NCBI GenBank assembly: GCA_021432635.1
Contig: MU270033.1
Span: 793,272-857,271 of the forward strand
DNA length: 64,000 nucleotides
Source: Thozetella sp. PMI_491
Lineage: Eukaryota > Ascomycota > Sordariomycetes > Chaetosphaeriales > Chaetosphaeriaceae
Reading direction: 5' to 3'
Part shown: positions 22,093 through 32,904 of the stretch, piece by piece
How the letters are laid out: every line of letters starts with the position of its first letter
Numbering within the stretch: the first letter of the stretch is position 1
Translations under genes and position numbers: made by a program
Notes under the pieces: model-generated
The model's input: the letters and a program-made list of their open reading frames with translations, nothing else
Databases searched by the model: none
Told to the model about the DNA's origin: nothing

Positions 22093-24766
22093 ATGGCAGA
22101 CTATAGCCCGCCCGAGTCGGCCCCTTCCGGCCCTAGACCGCCACAAAACAGAGGTTTGCTCAGGAGAAATCGCAACCCTGTGGCACAAGCCTGCGAATCT
22201 TGCCGGAGACTAAAATCCAGGGTACGTTAACCTTGTCTCGTAATTGTTGCTCCTAATCATCCATGGTCTAATATGGTGGTGAATAGTGCGATGGAGCTCG
22301 CCCCCAGTGTTCACCCTGCGCGTCTAGGGCCAAGACATGCACATATGCGGAGCTGAATGCCAGGGACACTCGCCTTGAGACCCTAGAGCGACTATTTCAA
22401 ACCTTGCGTACGTGCACGCCGGGCGAAGTGGAGGGCCTACTTCGGCGTATCAGGGGCAACGAGAGGGATCTCTCTTCATTGCTTGGTAGCATTGCCGACG
22501 GTTCCCCAGGCCCAATAAGACCTGAGCAACAAGATGAGAAGTCTACCAAATCTGCGGGACCCTGTTCTGTCCGCACGAGCGTCGATATCGCAAGCGAGGC
22601 TCTCCCGGATCTGATAGGGAGACCGAGACTCGATCGCTCACCGTGTTGTCCAACTAGCAACGACAATGGCCAACCTACAACTACGATATCAGGGTCGAAC
22701 AGATACGCATATCTGGGACTTCCCTGGATCCCTGATCCGGAAGTTGCCAGGTATTCGGTTGACAGCTTTTTTGAGAGCAGCGGAAAGCTTTTCCACCTGT
22801 TCTCGCGCGAACAAGCAGCCAAGTTTTACGACACAATCTATCATCCCAAAGGTGTCCCGTCGCTAGTCGAGCTTGATACTGCACTTGGTTGCCTGTGCGC
22901 TGTCGCTGCGGTAGGATCTCAATACATAATAGGTCCCTACGGTCGTCAGACCGAGAAAGCGATATACAATACGGCGAAGAGATACCTAGACACTATTCTC
23001 GAGTCGTATCCCCTCGAAGCTGTGAAGGTCTGTACGCTCTTGGCATTGTACAACATTATGGGAAAAGGCGCTGTGGCGTTGGCATACGTTGGTATAAACT
23101 CCCCAGGGCTCTCACATAAGACTCTGGACAAATACTCACTTTTTGGTAGAAATTGGCCTCAGTTTATGCCGCAGATACAGTTTGGATTCCAAGAAGTGTC
23201 AACAATCCGGCTTAACCCAAGCGGAGTGGCGAGACTATCGAGGAGCGTGGAGAACTTTGCTCTTTTTCTCTAGGTTAATCCTCCATCAGAAATAATAATA
23301 ATTCGCTATGACTAACTTCTACGATCCAGCTGGCTATCATCTACCCTTGGATACATATCTGGAAACGATCTCCTCGCCACGGGGCTCTCTGTAGGATACC
23401 GCATCGAACCGGACAGACACATCGTGTTCATTAGACGCTAATAAGCTTAATGATTTAGAACTTGAACTTGGCGTTCGACAGCCCTATGAATCTATCCGAT
23501 CGTAAGCAGCTCTGGTCGAGGGCTCGATATCTTAGAGAAACGATAATGCTGACAGTATATTACTATCTACCTAGTCATTCAGAATGAGCTCGTGAGAATT
23601 GCGTTCTTAAAGACTCATACCCTACGCGTCCAGCTAGCATTCAAAGAGCTCACAGTGCCGACCATGAAATCTATAATGGATGACCTACAAGACTGGTATA
23701 GAAAATTGCCCAAGGAACTCCACCTCAGCAACATCGGCGAAGAAAGCCTCTCTGTTGAGTCGAAGAGATCGCTATGCCATGTTCACCTCCTATATCTCGG
23801 AGTCATTATGCTTCTCTACCGCCGGATCGCGTCGCAATTTTTCCGATTCACTATTAGCGATGACCGAGTCTTGTGGAAACCTATGGGAGACGTCATAACT
23901 AAGTACAGCAAAGAGGCCATCTCGGCCGCCGAACACACCGCTCGGATCCTCAAGCTCCTTATGGGAGATAATGGTGTTTTCAAGCGGTGTTGGCTCGTTA
24001 TGTAAGTCTAATCTCCAATTCATGAGCCTTCTTCGGCCGGTAGGTCCCGAACAATTTGGTGTCAGTACGAAATCGCGGCCGCTAATAGAGCACGAGCAGC
24101 TTTCAAGCATATACTGCTTGCCTCGTACTCTTTCACTCAGTCTCCCAGAAGCTCGTTCACAATATACCGTTGACTTCTTTCGGGGACGAGTTGGAGCAGA
24201 GCCGAAATTGCCTCTTAGTCCTCGCCTTCTGCGCAACCGCGGATCCGGTCGCACAGCAGTTCCATGAGAGACTTTCAGCATTTCATGACAAAATCCAAGA
24301 TCATATTTCCACTAACCTTAGAGAAAACTCCCTACCCGAGAATCAAGCGCTGGGCTACACAGCTTCTACTATCGACTTGGGTCAACTACCGACACCTAGA
24401 GAGGGGAACAGAGATGGGGTCAACGCGCCGGCTCCTGAGACTAGCGATGTCTCGGATGGTCTATACCTGCTTTACCTGCAGCCCACTGCAGCCCCGTCCC
24501 TAGGCGAGCTTTCGAAATCTATATTTGCGAGACTTTGCCAACCATTCAGACGGGCGGGTGGGGACGGGTTGTCCGAACCACGCCAATTCGACACGGAGAC
24601 TTTTGAGTCGCCGCCGGGCGGTACGCAGGCACGCTACAAATGCCCAATCGAGAGCCTCGAATGGGATTTCGAAAATTTCGAAAACAAAATGCCTTTTCTG
24701 TGGGATCTGAGCTCAAGATCGGCACCGTGCACCCAAAGCGGCGAGTCTGGCTACAGCAGTGGGTAG
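22093..24766 (+). CDS. Zn2Cys6 transcription factor
   Basis: A fungal zinc-cluster regulator of about 750 residues in seven or so exons. The first intron (22222-22286) splits the cluster, joining ACESCRRLKSR to CDGARPQCSPC and then TCTY, which supplies all six Cys with Cys-x2-Cys-x6-Cys spacing. The middle region carries blocks typical of this group: VDSFFESSGKLFHLFSREQA, SSTLGYISGND, HVHLLYLGVIMLLYRRIASQ and KRCWLVIFQAYTACLVLFHS. The last of these is completed only by splicing the intron after 24002. The C-terminal 170 residues are polar and low in similarity, as usual. Boundaries between about 23390 and 23580, where two small introns flank a tiny exon, are uncertain. Its targets are unknown. 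The nearest possible targets are the monocarboxylate-type transporter downstream and the LtrA gene upstream. Confidence 0.88.
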
Positions 24767-25183
24767 TCCCCTGCCATGCTCGTGGAGGCCAGGCACATCA
24801 GGGGTTGCACAAGGGTAGCTTTCCCTATAACAATGATCCGACCTATTCTATAGAGCCACACAGCTGACACTTCTTGAAAGCGAGCAGGAGATTACGATGA
24901 CTCATGAACAAACAGTCTCTAATCGACTCGTATACTTGCAGTACCAGTGCTCATCGAAGAAAATGTAAGGTTCTATTTCTAAAATATGCCTATTTGTGTT
25001 GCGTGCGACTAGGGAGAGGTGGGCAAATGTAGGCGGTTTCTTGGTGGATGGAGACAAGTAGATGAAATGTGGGTGGCGTTGGGGTATGATTGCTTGGTCT
25101 TTGTTTAGGTAGCTTGTTTCTCTTGGTATCCGGGTCATTCAAGTGTGACCCGTGGATAGTGGGCCTCTGATAAGGCGCTAGAC
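24767..25183. other. Gene-free interval
   Basis: No supported gene between the regulator's stop codon and the MFS relic. Confidence 0.45.
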
Positions 25184-25440
25184 TATCGTCAACAGTCTAA
25201 TTGCACAATGCCGTCAGCTCTGGTCCTCTTCCATCTGCAACACTCTCGGTCTCATTGCAAAGGAGTTCAACCCTGACCAGCCGGCATTCTTCATCGTGGC
25301 GTATAGCAATGGACTCGTGGTAGGTGCCTCGTTCCGGGACATTGGCGCCGATTTAATGAGGCGACGCTGGGCATGGAACTTGACCCTGCTCATCTCGTGT
25401 GTGGCTGGACTATGCTTGGGCGGCGTGGACAACTGCTCGA
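25184..25440 (+). pseudogene. MFS metabolite transporter relic
   Basis: About 80 codons in one frame match the first membrane segments of the C2H8.02-type MFS metabolite transporter group. The blocks LGLIAKEFNPDQPAFFIVAY, a GASF turn, and RRRWAWNLTLLISCVAGLCL follow in the family's order. Intact members have about 500 residues and twelve helices, and nothing of the remainder is found up to the next gene. No plausible start codon precedes it in frame. I call it a 5' and 3' truncated remnant. Confidence 0.6.
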
Positions 25441-26148
25441 AGACTGACACTTCCCCCTTGAACGCAGGGTCTGTGCAGGTGCCCGCGCCACAAATAACGG
25501 CATAATACTAATGCTCCTCTAAGGCACCCGAGAGGATGAGCTAGAGTATGCGGCATGTATATAATGTTAGTGGAGTCAAGCGTTGACATTTTGGTGACAT
25601 TTTAGCGTCAGAACCTGCCTGCGGCAGATGCTTATTACCACATCCGGGACGGAGCAATCGCTTGCTTGTTAATCATTTTATGCAACTAGGACAAGGAAGG
25701 ACATTTGCCAGTTCCCTTCGAAGCAAGCAGTTCGTAGGTGTGAAATGAAGGACGCCATCTGCGCCACATTTTACAGCGCACACGCGTTTGTCGGGGTGAG
25801 GGGATCCCCAGTACATGTAGCCCTAGAAGATTCGAGTCACACAGTCGCAATAAAAATTGAAACGGGCACCGCATCTTCGAGTTCGCGGCGGCCCACTTTC
25901 TGCCCATCCGCGATTCAAGCACCCTTTCCTATACACGCCCTTTCCCTCCCCGTTCGGTTTAGTCTTGTCAATACCGGCAAATGCCGGTTAGCGGTGGCTT
26001 AAACTGCCTTGGAGCGCACCGATTACGGAGAACTAGTGAGAGGAATCTCCCTATATCCATGCTGCGGCCAGCATACTCGGCTTGATCTTCGTGGCTCCAG
26101 AAATGCAATAATTGGATCAAGTCTTGACGACGGATTCACACCATCAGC
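25441..26148. other. Gene-free interval
   Basis: Contains the promoter of the following transporter gene. No other feature is supported. Confidence 0.45.
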
Positions 26149-27632
26149 ATGCCTCCGACAGATACGACAGCGACGGGTATCCAGCTCCAAGAGCTCCAGG
26201 GGACCAACTTGACACAGCGCGATGCTCACGACCGCAGCCGGCCCCAGCAACCAGCTTCCGATCCTGTTTTGGAAGCGTCGCGATTGGCCGACTCGGATGT
26301 GCCAGATGGAGGGTACGGCTGGGTCGTCATTGCGTGCTGTGCAGTTGTGACATGGTGGTTCGTCGGGACAAGCTACAGCTGGGGCGTCATCCAAGCCGAG
26401 CTGGTGAAGCGGGGGGTGTCATCGCCGCCGGTGCTCTCCTTTGTTGGGTCTATGGGCCCTACTATGATGGCGTCGTTCGCCATTATCAACGGGAGGGTGA
26501 TAAGGATCATCGGCGTGCGTCTAGCAGCTTCGATAGGCATCGGATGTCTCGGCCTCGCCGAAATCTTGGCCGGCTTTACCGTTGACAATGTCAGCGGCTT
26601 ATTCGTGACCGCTGGCGCAATGGTTGGGATCGGATTCGGCCTCTGCTTCATGGTAGTGACCGTCACGCCATCGCAGTATTTTAGCAAGAAGCGGGGAATT
26701 GCCAACGGGATCGTGTTCGCCGGGGGCGGGTTTGGAGGCGCGACGATCAGCTTTGGCCTGGACTATCTCATTCAAGCGCTTGGTACCGCCTGGGGATTTA
26801 GGATATTGGGACTGATGATCTTGGCCACCGGGCTTCCTGCGGCCTGGTTTATTCGAGAAAGAGTTCCCATTCGAACTGGCCCATTGGTTGAGTGGTAAGC
26901 ATTCGCGTCTCCTAGAGGCAGTTTGAACAGACTGCTCACTTACCTGCTTACCACACTCAGGCGACTGTTTAAAAGCTTCACCTTCACCTCGATATTCGCT
27001 GCCGGTGCCATCGGAACATTTCCACTTTTCGTGCCGCCGTTCTTTTTGCCCCTTTATGCTCGGTCCTTGGGCTTATCCTCAAGCACTGGTGCAGGGCTGC
27101 TGGCGGCGTTCAACCTTTCTTCTGCAGTTGGAAGGATTCTCTGCGGCTTCCTATGCGATTCACTCGGATCTCTCAATACGCTATTCGTCGCACTGATCCT
27201 ATGTGCCATGAGCATGTTAGCTCTCTGGCCAGCTTCGACCTCTCTCCCAGCACTGGCCATTTTTGTAGTCATCAACGGCCTCTCAAACGGGGGGTTCTTC
27301 TCGACAGTACCTACCGTTGTCAGCAATGTTTTCGGCTCGGCCCGAGTTTCAGTTGCTATGGCAATGACAGTGACGGGATGGGGAGGTGGCTACATGATGG
27401 TAAGATAATAAGCGCCTTCGGCTGCCTTCGTTAGTTCGTGGTTCGTGGCTTATTTGTTTAATAGGGGGCGCCTATTGCCGGGTATATTCTCGATGCATAT
27501 GGCGGCGAGCAAGCCGGACTTCAAAGCTACCGGCCGGCGATGTTATATGCTGGATCGATGGCCGCAGTTGCTGCTATCTTGGTACTTGCAGTACGACTGC
27601 ATCTTAACAAACGTATCATTGCCAAGCTGTAA
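26149..27632 (+). CDS. MFS transporter, monocarboxylate transporter-like (SLC16 type)
   Basis: Three exons (26149-26894, 26961-27399, 27465-27632) encode 450 residues. A polar cytoplasmic N-terminus of about 50 residues leads to DVPDGGYGWVV, the signature before helix 1 of the monocarboxylate porter family. Twelve helices can be traced. Family-typical motifs include YFSKKRGIANGIVFAGGGFG between helices 4 and 5, GRILCGFLCDSLG at the start of the second half, and GAPIAGYILDAYGG before the last helices. Fungal members are mostly of unknown substrate; relatives include carboxylate, riboflavin and mycotoxin-cluster transporters. It lies 1.4 kb downstream of a Zn2Cys6 regulator on the same strand, which could control it. 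The gene appears intact. Confidence 0.92.
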
Positions 27633-28129
27633 GGTGAGAAAATAGTTGGGGTGGTCGATGAGTTATCACTAGATCATTTAGGGGCGTGATTGCCGCCTTG
27701 GGATTGGGAAGCCGTTTGCTGCCGCCATGTTGTGGGAGGTAGAGTTATACCCAGGTCGCTAGAGGCAGACGTCCACCTCACCGCACTTTTAGTTTAGCAA
27801 TTCTAGGTCGGGCTGAAGAAAGCGTGACCGAAAGTGTAGTCCATACCCTACAACGAAGGTTAGTAGCAGAAGGATATACCGTGTATTGGCACAGGTTCGA
27901 TTGTGGATGGTGTGGAATCTGCCGTACAAGCTGGTGGCAAGATTTTCAAGTGGCCAACGCCCTTGCCCTGCATATAGCCCGAAACTTTTGACCCTTGCGT
28001 AGGCATTAAACCCTGGGATCGAGAGCCGTGCCAACGCCCCGGAGGCCTCCTCTGCGCCGCTTCTCTAGCCTTGAAGTTGAGAATAACATGCTCCTCGACC
28101 TAGTTCATCAATACTGAAAGGCTTCGATA
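27633..28129. other. Gene-free interval
   Basis: The 3' flank of the monocarboxylate-type transporter gene, and possibly the lost 3' end of the UstYa-like relic. Nothing else is supported. Confidence 0.4.
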
Positions 28130-28530
28130 GGTTTTTTGAACGCTAAATTTAGAGTACGGTACTTACTCGTCTTCAATCTAGTTGTAGGTAACCGGGTCTG
28201 CATCGGTATGACCTAGCATTCTTGTAACAGGGTGTTAACACGCATAAAGGGTGGACCGAAGCCGTGTTTGGAGCCTCAGTAGTGCTCATATTTGTGTATT
28301 AGTCCCTTATGCAGCGCACTGAGACAATAAACTTGGTGGAATCTATCGGTGGTTGCTACGGAGGTGCCTGGAGGTAGAGTGTAGCTTCTCGACAAGATCA
28401 GTATCCAAGAACGGAAAAAGCTCACATGACGGAATATCCCGGCTGGTAGGGTCGCGAGCATGCCGACATGCAACAAGAGTTGCGGCGCCTGCACGCGCTT
28501 TCGAATGCCACAGAGCCCGTCTGGCCAATA
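28130..28530 (-). pseudogene. UstYa-like (DUF3328) oxidase relic
   Basis: UstYa-type proteins are oxidases or cyclases of fungal RiPP and other secondary pathways, marked by two HxxHC motifs. On the minus strand, ELFPFLDTDLVEKLHS in one frame and YTLPPGTSVATTDRFHQVYC in the next (near 28376-28317) match the region leading to the first motif. They are followed by LSALHKGLIHKYEHY and a stop. Further on in frame are RVNTLLQEC, a stop, then HTDADPVTYN, a stop, and IEDE, which recalls the stretch after the second motif. The first motif reads HQVYC, so its second His is lost. At least one frameshift and several stops are needed, so this is a decayed copy. The match rests on short motifs and is moderate. 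Confidence 0.42.
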
Positions 28531-29071
28531 TTCATTGCGATGTCACAGTTTGGGTACCGGGTATCAAACCTGCGGTTTTTGACATAACATCGGAGAGAAC
28601 GGAGGTTGTCGCAAGCTCCGGACCCACATCCAGCATAACCCTTGCAGTTCTACATCACGGATTCCTACTATTCGTAATTCGGATGCTGAGAGTGACCTCG
28701 GGACCGAGCATGCTAAAAAGACCGGCAACCTCATCGCAGTGTCGGTATTGTGCTGAATCCGACAGATACGTGACGAACACATCAGCCACGGAAGTCGGCG
28801 TTCCCACGCGGCCGACTTACTACTTTGTCGAGTATTCCTACGTGCTTCAGTATACCTTGTAACTGACGCCTAAGAGAATTAAGGTCAGTATCTGGGATGA
28901 TTTCAATGGGTATCCATGGAGCCATTCAGTGAAGAAGGTATAAATTCCCTACGGCAAGACCACGCTGCTTTGGCTTCTCGTCTTCATCGCTCCTGAGTCA
29001 ACACCACACTCTCCTCTATTGAAACCAGCATCATACTTTATAGCTTCCTCAAACTCAACTTGAATTTCACA
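28531..29071. other. Promoter region of the small secreted protein
   Basis: No gene is supported. It includes a TATA box at 28939-28944 and a leader rich in CT and AC just before the ATG at 29072. Confidence 0.45.
28939..28944 (+). promoter_or_regulatory. TATA box of the small secreted protein gene
   Basis: TATAAA lies 128 bp before the ATG at 29072, a usual distance in filamentous fungi. It is assigned by position and sequence only. Confidence 0.5.
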
Positions 29072-29883
29072 ATGTATTTCCCGAAGACTCTTGTCTTGTC
29101 CGTTCTTGCGGGTGCTGCTACAGCCTCACCATTTCCGGGGAACAGGACCTACGGCTGTGGGGAAGTGAGCATCTACTCCACGTAAGTTCTTCGCATCTAG
29201 TGGCATATCCAAAGAATAGGTTATAGTTAACTATGGAAAAAAATATAGAGGCCTACCATCGCATCACCCACTCGTCATTGCACAGGGCGCAGATCCGAAT
29301 TTCGTCAACTCTTCTATTAAAGAGAATTTCGCCGAAACTCTCGCGGCGGGCTACAACTTTCGAAGTAGGCATGCCAAGTCCTAGAAGTGGGATGGAACTA
29401 CTTGCTAATCCCCGAGGGGCATCTAGTTGTCCTCTTGGGTCCCGAGCAGCCGTTCCAAGATATTTTATCCGACCGTATGGCTGGAGTTCAGTGGACTGGC
29501 TCGCATATTGGCTTCGGAGTACGAGGAGCACCTATCGAAAACCTCACCGTGCAATTTGCAGGTATGAACCCTAAGAATAGCGCCGACTCTTTATTTCTTT
29601 ATCCGTGTGTATTGGACTCACCCTTTCTATTTGGAAGACACTATCGATCTGTTCCGCAAAAAGGCACCTCTAGCCCCCACGGTTTTCGACTATTCGCCAA
29701 GCTCGGCGCTCTGGGCTTTGCAAGAGCGCTTTCCAATCACTGGAAATTGCGCTGACTCTCCTGGGGAAGATTTGGTAAGCATGAGATGCTCGATACCCTT
29801 TTGCAGTGCAAGTCTCGACTGTATTCTGTTGCTGATATTCCTCGCAGGGCCTTGAGGTCATTTGTGATATATGCGACTGGTGA
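29072..29883 (+). CDS. Small secreted protein, uncharacterised fungal family
   Basis: Five short exons (29072-29181, 29249-29364, 29427-29561, 29638-29774, 29848-29883) give an in-frame 177-residue protein; no single open frame reveals it. A signal peptide (MYFPKTLVLSVLAGAATASP) is followed by a short Cys-containing segment, then blocks that look conserved: PLVIAQGADPNFVNSSIKEN, FAETLAAGYN, VLLGPEQPF, GVQWTGSHIGFGVRG, DTIDLFRKKAPLAPTVFDYS, LWALQERFPI. It closes with VICDICDW. The second intron carries a TGCTAATC branch site. I recall similar proteins annotated only as hypothetical in plant-associated ascomycetes; I do not know a function. Regular splicing and a clear TATA box argue that it is a live gene. 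An effector or extracellular enzyme role is a guess. Confidence 0.8.
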
Positions 29884-31089
29884 AATTGGTACCCCTTGTT
29901 AGCAATGGGTATTGACAAGTTATTTTTCTTCTTTGGGCTGGTCCAGCCTAACATCTTTGGGAATAAGTAGAAACCCGCCAACAAAGAGGTCCACCACCCG
30001 CACCATGCCTTAAAGTTCTCGCTCAACATGTTCCTTCCCTCCTAGAGGCGGCTGGCATAACCTCCTTTCTTGGCCTTTCTCTTGCCCTCTCCAACACCTG
30101 CTATTGCAGGTTATTTTTCCTGCTCATTTTACTGTTGCCGGACTGTACCAGACTCTACACTAGACCCGTTCAATGCAGTATAATACAGCTTCAACTTTGC
30201 TCTCCTATGGCGTGTATTTGTGTGTGCTATCACCTTGCTATGTAATGATATGTATGTACTTTGACGAATATCGATGGGAATCTTAGAACAAGACATGCCG
30301 AAATTCTACCGGAAGGATCTGCTGGATACGGCAATAAAACCCACGCGCACTTCTAAATTGACGACTAGCCAGCATCTAGCCGGTGCCAGGGCATGGTCTA
30401 TGGCACAGGCTGGGGGCATGCTTTCGGCGGAGTCCGGCAGTTGTTATACTGGCAGTCATCGTCATCTCATCCCCCTAGAAACACCCTTATATTCAGTAAC
30501 CGGTTTACAACATTGACTAGAAACACAGAGGGTTGGCAAGATTCTGTCGCTTTTACCCTGGGTAATAGAAGACAGCGTTGCAATATTCAGTTCCTATAGC
30601 TATTGGTAGTTTTTTTGTGGAAATTTTGGTCAGAATCGCCCGTAGCGATCGAAGGCGACATCAAGGACCTGGGGCATCATCTACCAAAACGGTTACACGG
30701 AGACTACAATATCAACGAGAAGGATATGCGTACAGGATACCTCTCGGACCACCGATCCGCTCAGACCCCTCGGCTCTAGTTTGGCGGCACCAGCCACTAT
30801 CTGGTCAAGTCGAACGGCTGTCGAGTCATGTGGGGCACGAGCTACAGTGGTTAGTGAGGATAGTGTGAATTAGTAGCCCCAAGCGTATTCCCCATAACCT
30901 TAGCACTTACCCAAGGATTCCCGCTGGCCTTACCCCGCCCTCCCCTCCTCGAAAGTGTACCATACTGCAATTACCTGACCCCTAGAATGTTGATCTGGGT
31001 TTAGTGGCGCTTGCCTGCGTCAACCTCTTTTTCTTTCGTCTTCGTCTTTTGCTATCCGATTTTCCGGTCTCACACGTCAAGGCCCGGTC
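29884..31089. other. Gene-poor interval with a coding-like fragment
   Basis: No intact gene. Around 30640-30870 one forward frame reads like a decayed coding exon (see the separate entry). A pyrimidine-rich zone precedes the zinc-cluster relic at 31090. Confidence 0.4.
30640..30870 (+). pseudogene. Unassigned decayed coding fragment
   Basis: One frame has protein-like character over about 65 codons: DYNINEKDMRTGYLSDHRSA, one TAG, then FGGTSHYLVKSNGCRVMWGT and a stop. The composition and the continuation across the single internal stop suggest a former exon of a secreted protein. I cannot place it in a family. Upstream, around 30393-30420, YGTGWGHAFGGVRQLLYW in another frame could be an earlier exon of the same relic. 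Chance is not excluded. Confidence 0.28.
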
Positions 31090-32290
31090 ATGTCCAGCCC
31101 TCTGTCGCCAAGCCCAGAGTGTAGGCAGCGCAAACAGTTGAAGACGTCAGGCTCTTACCTGCGCACCCGTGCCGTCACCGCATGTCAACCATGCCGTGGC
31201 CGCAGACAAAGTGGGACTTGGCTGCACTTTCCCTCTCCTCTGCTTGGGTTGCAGGCTAACCGCAATAACTACTACAGTTGTGACAATGTCCGACCTGTTT
31301 GCGGTTTCTGCAAGGCCCGCTCCGGCCAATGAATCTACGATGACAGCACAGGGGACTATTCGTCGTAGGTGAAAGCAGGCCCTCGCCGCTTCTTTAGCGC
31401 TACCGGATTTCTCATCCGAGCGAAGCTGATGGCGACGACTTATCTAGCTTTGACCCACAGAATCTCGCAATCCTCGACCGGGTCAACCACGCTATCTCTC
31501 TCCTTGAGACGGTCAGCCGTCAGCTGCCAGGCCAGAATATCCAGGTGGGCTCTGAAACCATAGAGCTCTTACGGGTGTCCGAAGCAGTCCCCTCCACTAG
31601 CGGGAGCCGGACCCAGCTTTTAACAGGAGTCGACTTTGACTTGTGACAAGCACCACACCGACTCCAGACAACACGATCTTCTTTGGCCCTAGAATTACCC
31701 GGCATTTCTGGCATTCAATAACAATTGTGAGAGCATCCTGAAATGGCCCATTCTCGAGGGCTTTGCGCCGCACGTTGAGTCATTTGTGTTCGAACCTCGC
31801 AACGACAGGCTCGAGCACGACCTATCAACTGCCTATTCACTGGGAAGAGGCGTCCAAGAGGATGATATCCCGGCACTTTCTCGTAGATTCCTCGCACTTG
31901 TTCATACCAAAAACCCTATCCTTGACACTGGAGATTTCAAAATGCAAGTTCGAGACGTGGTGGCTAATGGACTGAGTTGGGACGGCTCCTCATGCCTTGT
32001 GGTATGTGTGCCTTTCCCTAGCTAGCACAGGCAGAAACAGCTTCCCCAAGCTGACCTGGATTCTCAGCTGATTACCTGCGCCCTGGCCTGCCTTGCCTCG
32101 CCGTTTTCGACCGTGGCGACTCTAGGATCGACCACCGCCTCGACACTGGGAGAGACTGCGCCGCCGAATGCATCCTCTCTCCAATTCTCCTTGTCCTCGG
32201 CCAGTGTCGATCGGGAGGCGGCTATTTCGTACTATGGTGCTGCGAAACGGCGGCTGGGCTTGCTAGAGCCATCTCTTCTGCACGTGCAGT
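31090..32290 (+). pseudogene. Zn2Cys6 transcription factor, decayed and truncated
   Basis: The zinc cluster begins TACQPCRGRR. After an intron of about 70 nt it continues CDNVRPVCGFCKARSGQ, where the sixth Cys codon is replaced by TGA (31330-31332), followed by IYDD as expected. Later blocks are recognisable in changing frames: SSFDPQNLAILDRVNHAISL, CESILKWPILEGF, FLALVHTKNPILD and GLSWDGSSCLV, each typical of the N-terminal half of fungal C6 factors. A further intron after 31999 leads to LITCALACLA and SISYYGAAKRR-like sequence ending at SLLHVQ. There the regulator stops and transporter sequence begins. At least two premature stops and a frameshift near 31370 make this non-functional. Confidence 0.72.
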
Positions 32291-32904
32291 TAACATGTTC
32301 TTACTCGATGCTAGGGAATTACGCCATTGCTTTCGTTGGAACGTTTATGGTGTTGTTTGTTATGACTCGGTTTGGCCGCCGAACCATCTATATAGCTGGG
32401 TTGTGGTGCATGTTACCTCTTATGTAGTCTATTGCCTTCATCGAACTGGCCCAGCCGTCTAATGCTGGCCGGTGGGCCCAGGCATCGCTTCTGCTTTGCT
32501 GGGTAAGATCTCACAGCAAGGTCCATTCCCGTCCGGACGGAACAATAATAATGACGCTGTAGTTTTTCGTCTACAGCACTAGCATTGGTCCGATCGCATT
32601 CGCCATTGGTACAGAGGTATCCGCTGTTCGGTTGCGTTCTAAAACAGTTTCATTCGGGCGTGGTACATACTACGCCCTCAGCATCTTCAACACGATTATT
32701 GCGCCTTATATGCTTAATACGGGAAGCGGTAACTTGAAGGGTAAGACTGCCTTTCTACCAGGTGCCCTGACAGTTCTAATGCTTGTCTGGTCGTGGTTTC
32801 GGCTCCCAGAGACTAAGGATTTAACCCCTGGGACTCTCGATCACTTGTTTAATAACGAAGCGCCTACACGGAAGTTCACCAAAGAAGCGAAAAAGTACCA
32901 GTAA
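32291..32904 (+). pseudogene. Sugar transporter (alpha-glucoside permease type), C-terminal half only
   Basis: The sequence starts abruptly with SMLGNYAIAFVGT and FGRRTIYIAGL, the seventh-to-eighth helix region of MFS sugar transporters. After an in-frame TAG (32425-32427) it continues SIAFIELAQPS. An intron with donor at 32503 then leads to YSTSIGPIAFAIGTEVSAVR, RLRSKTV, FNTIIAPYMLN, and WSWFRLPETKDLT, the PETKG-type signature after the last helix. The C-terminus is complete. The N-terminal half, including the first six helices, is absent. The piece is fused in frame to the truncated regulator upstream. Confidence 0.75.

Noticed and set aside
15262..27632. A complete secondary-metabolite gene cluster (P450, regulator, transporter)
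   Set aside because: No synthase or precursor gene is present and the LtrA-like gene is not a usual member; proximity alone is weak evidence.
28353..28862. A 169-codon plus-strand frame
   Set aside because: It lies opposite the UstYa-like relic and in the promoter of the secreted-protein gene; no domain is visible.
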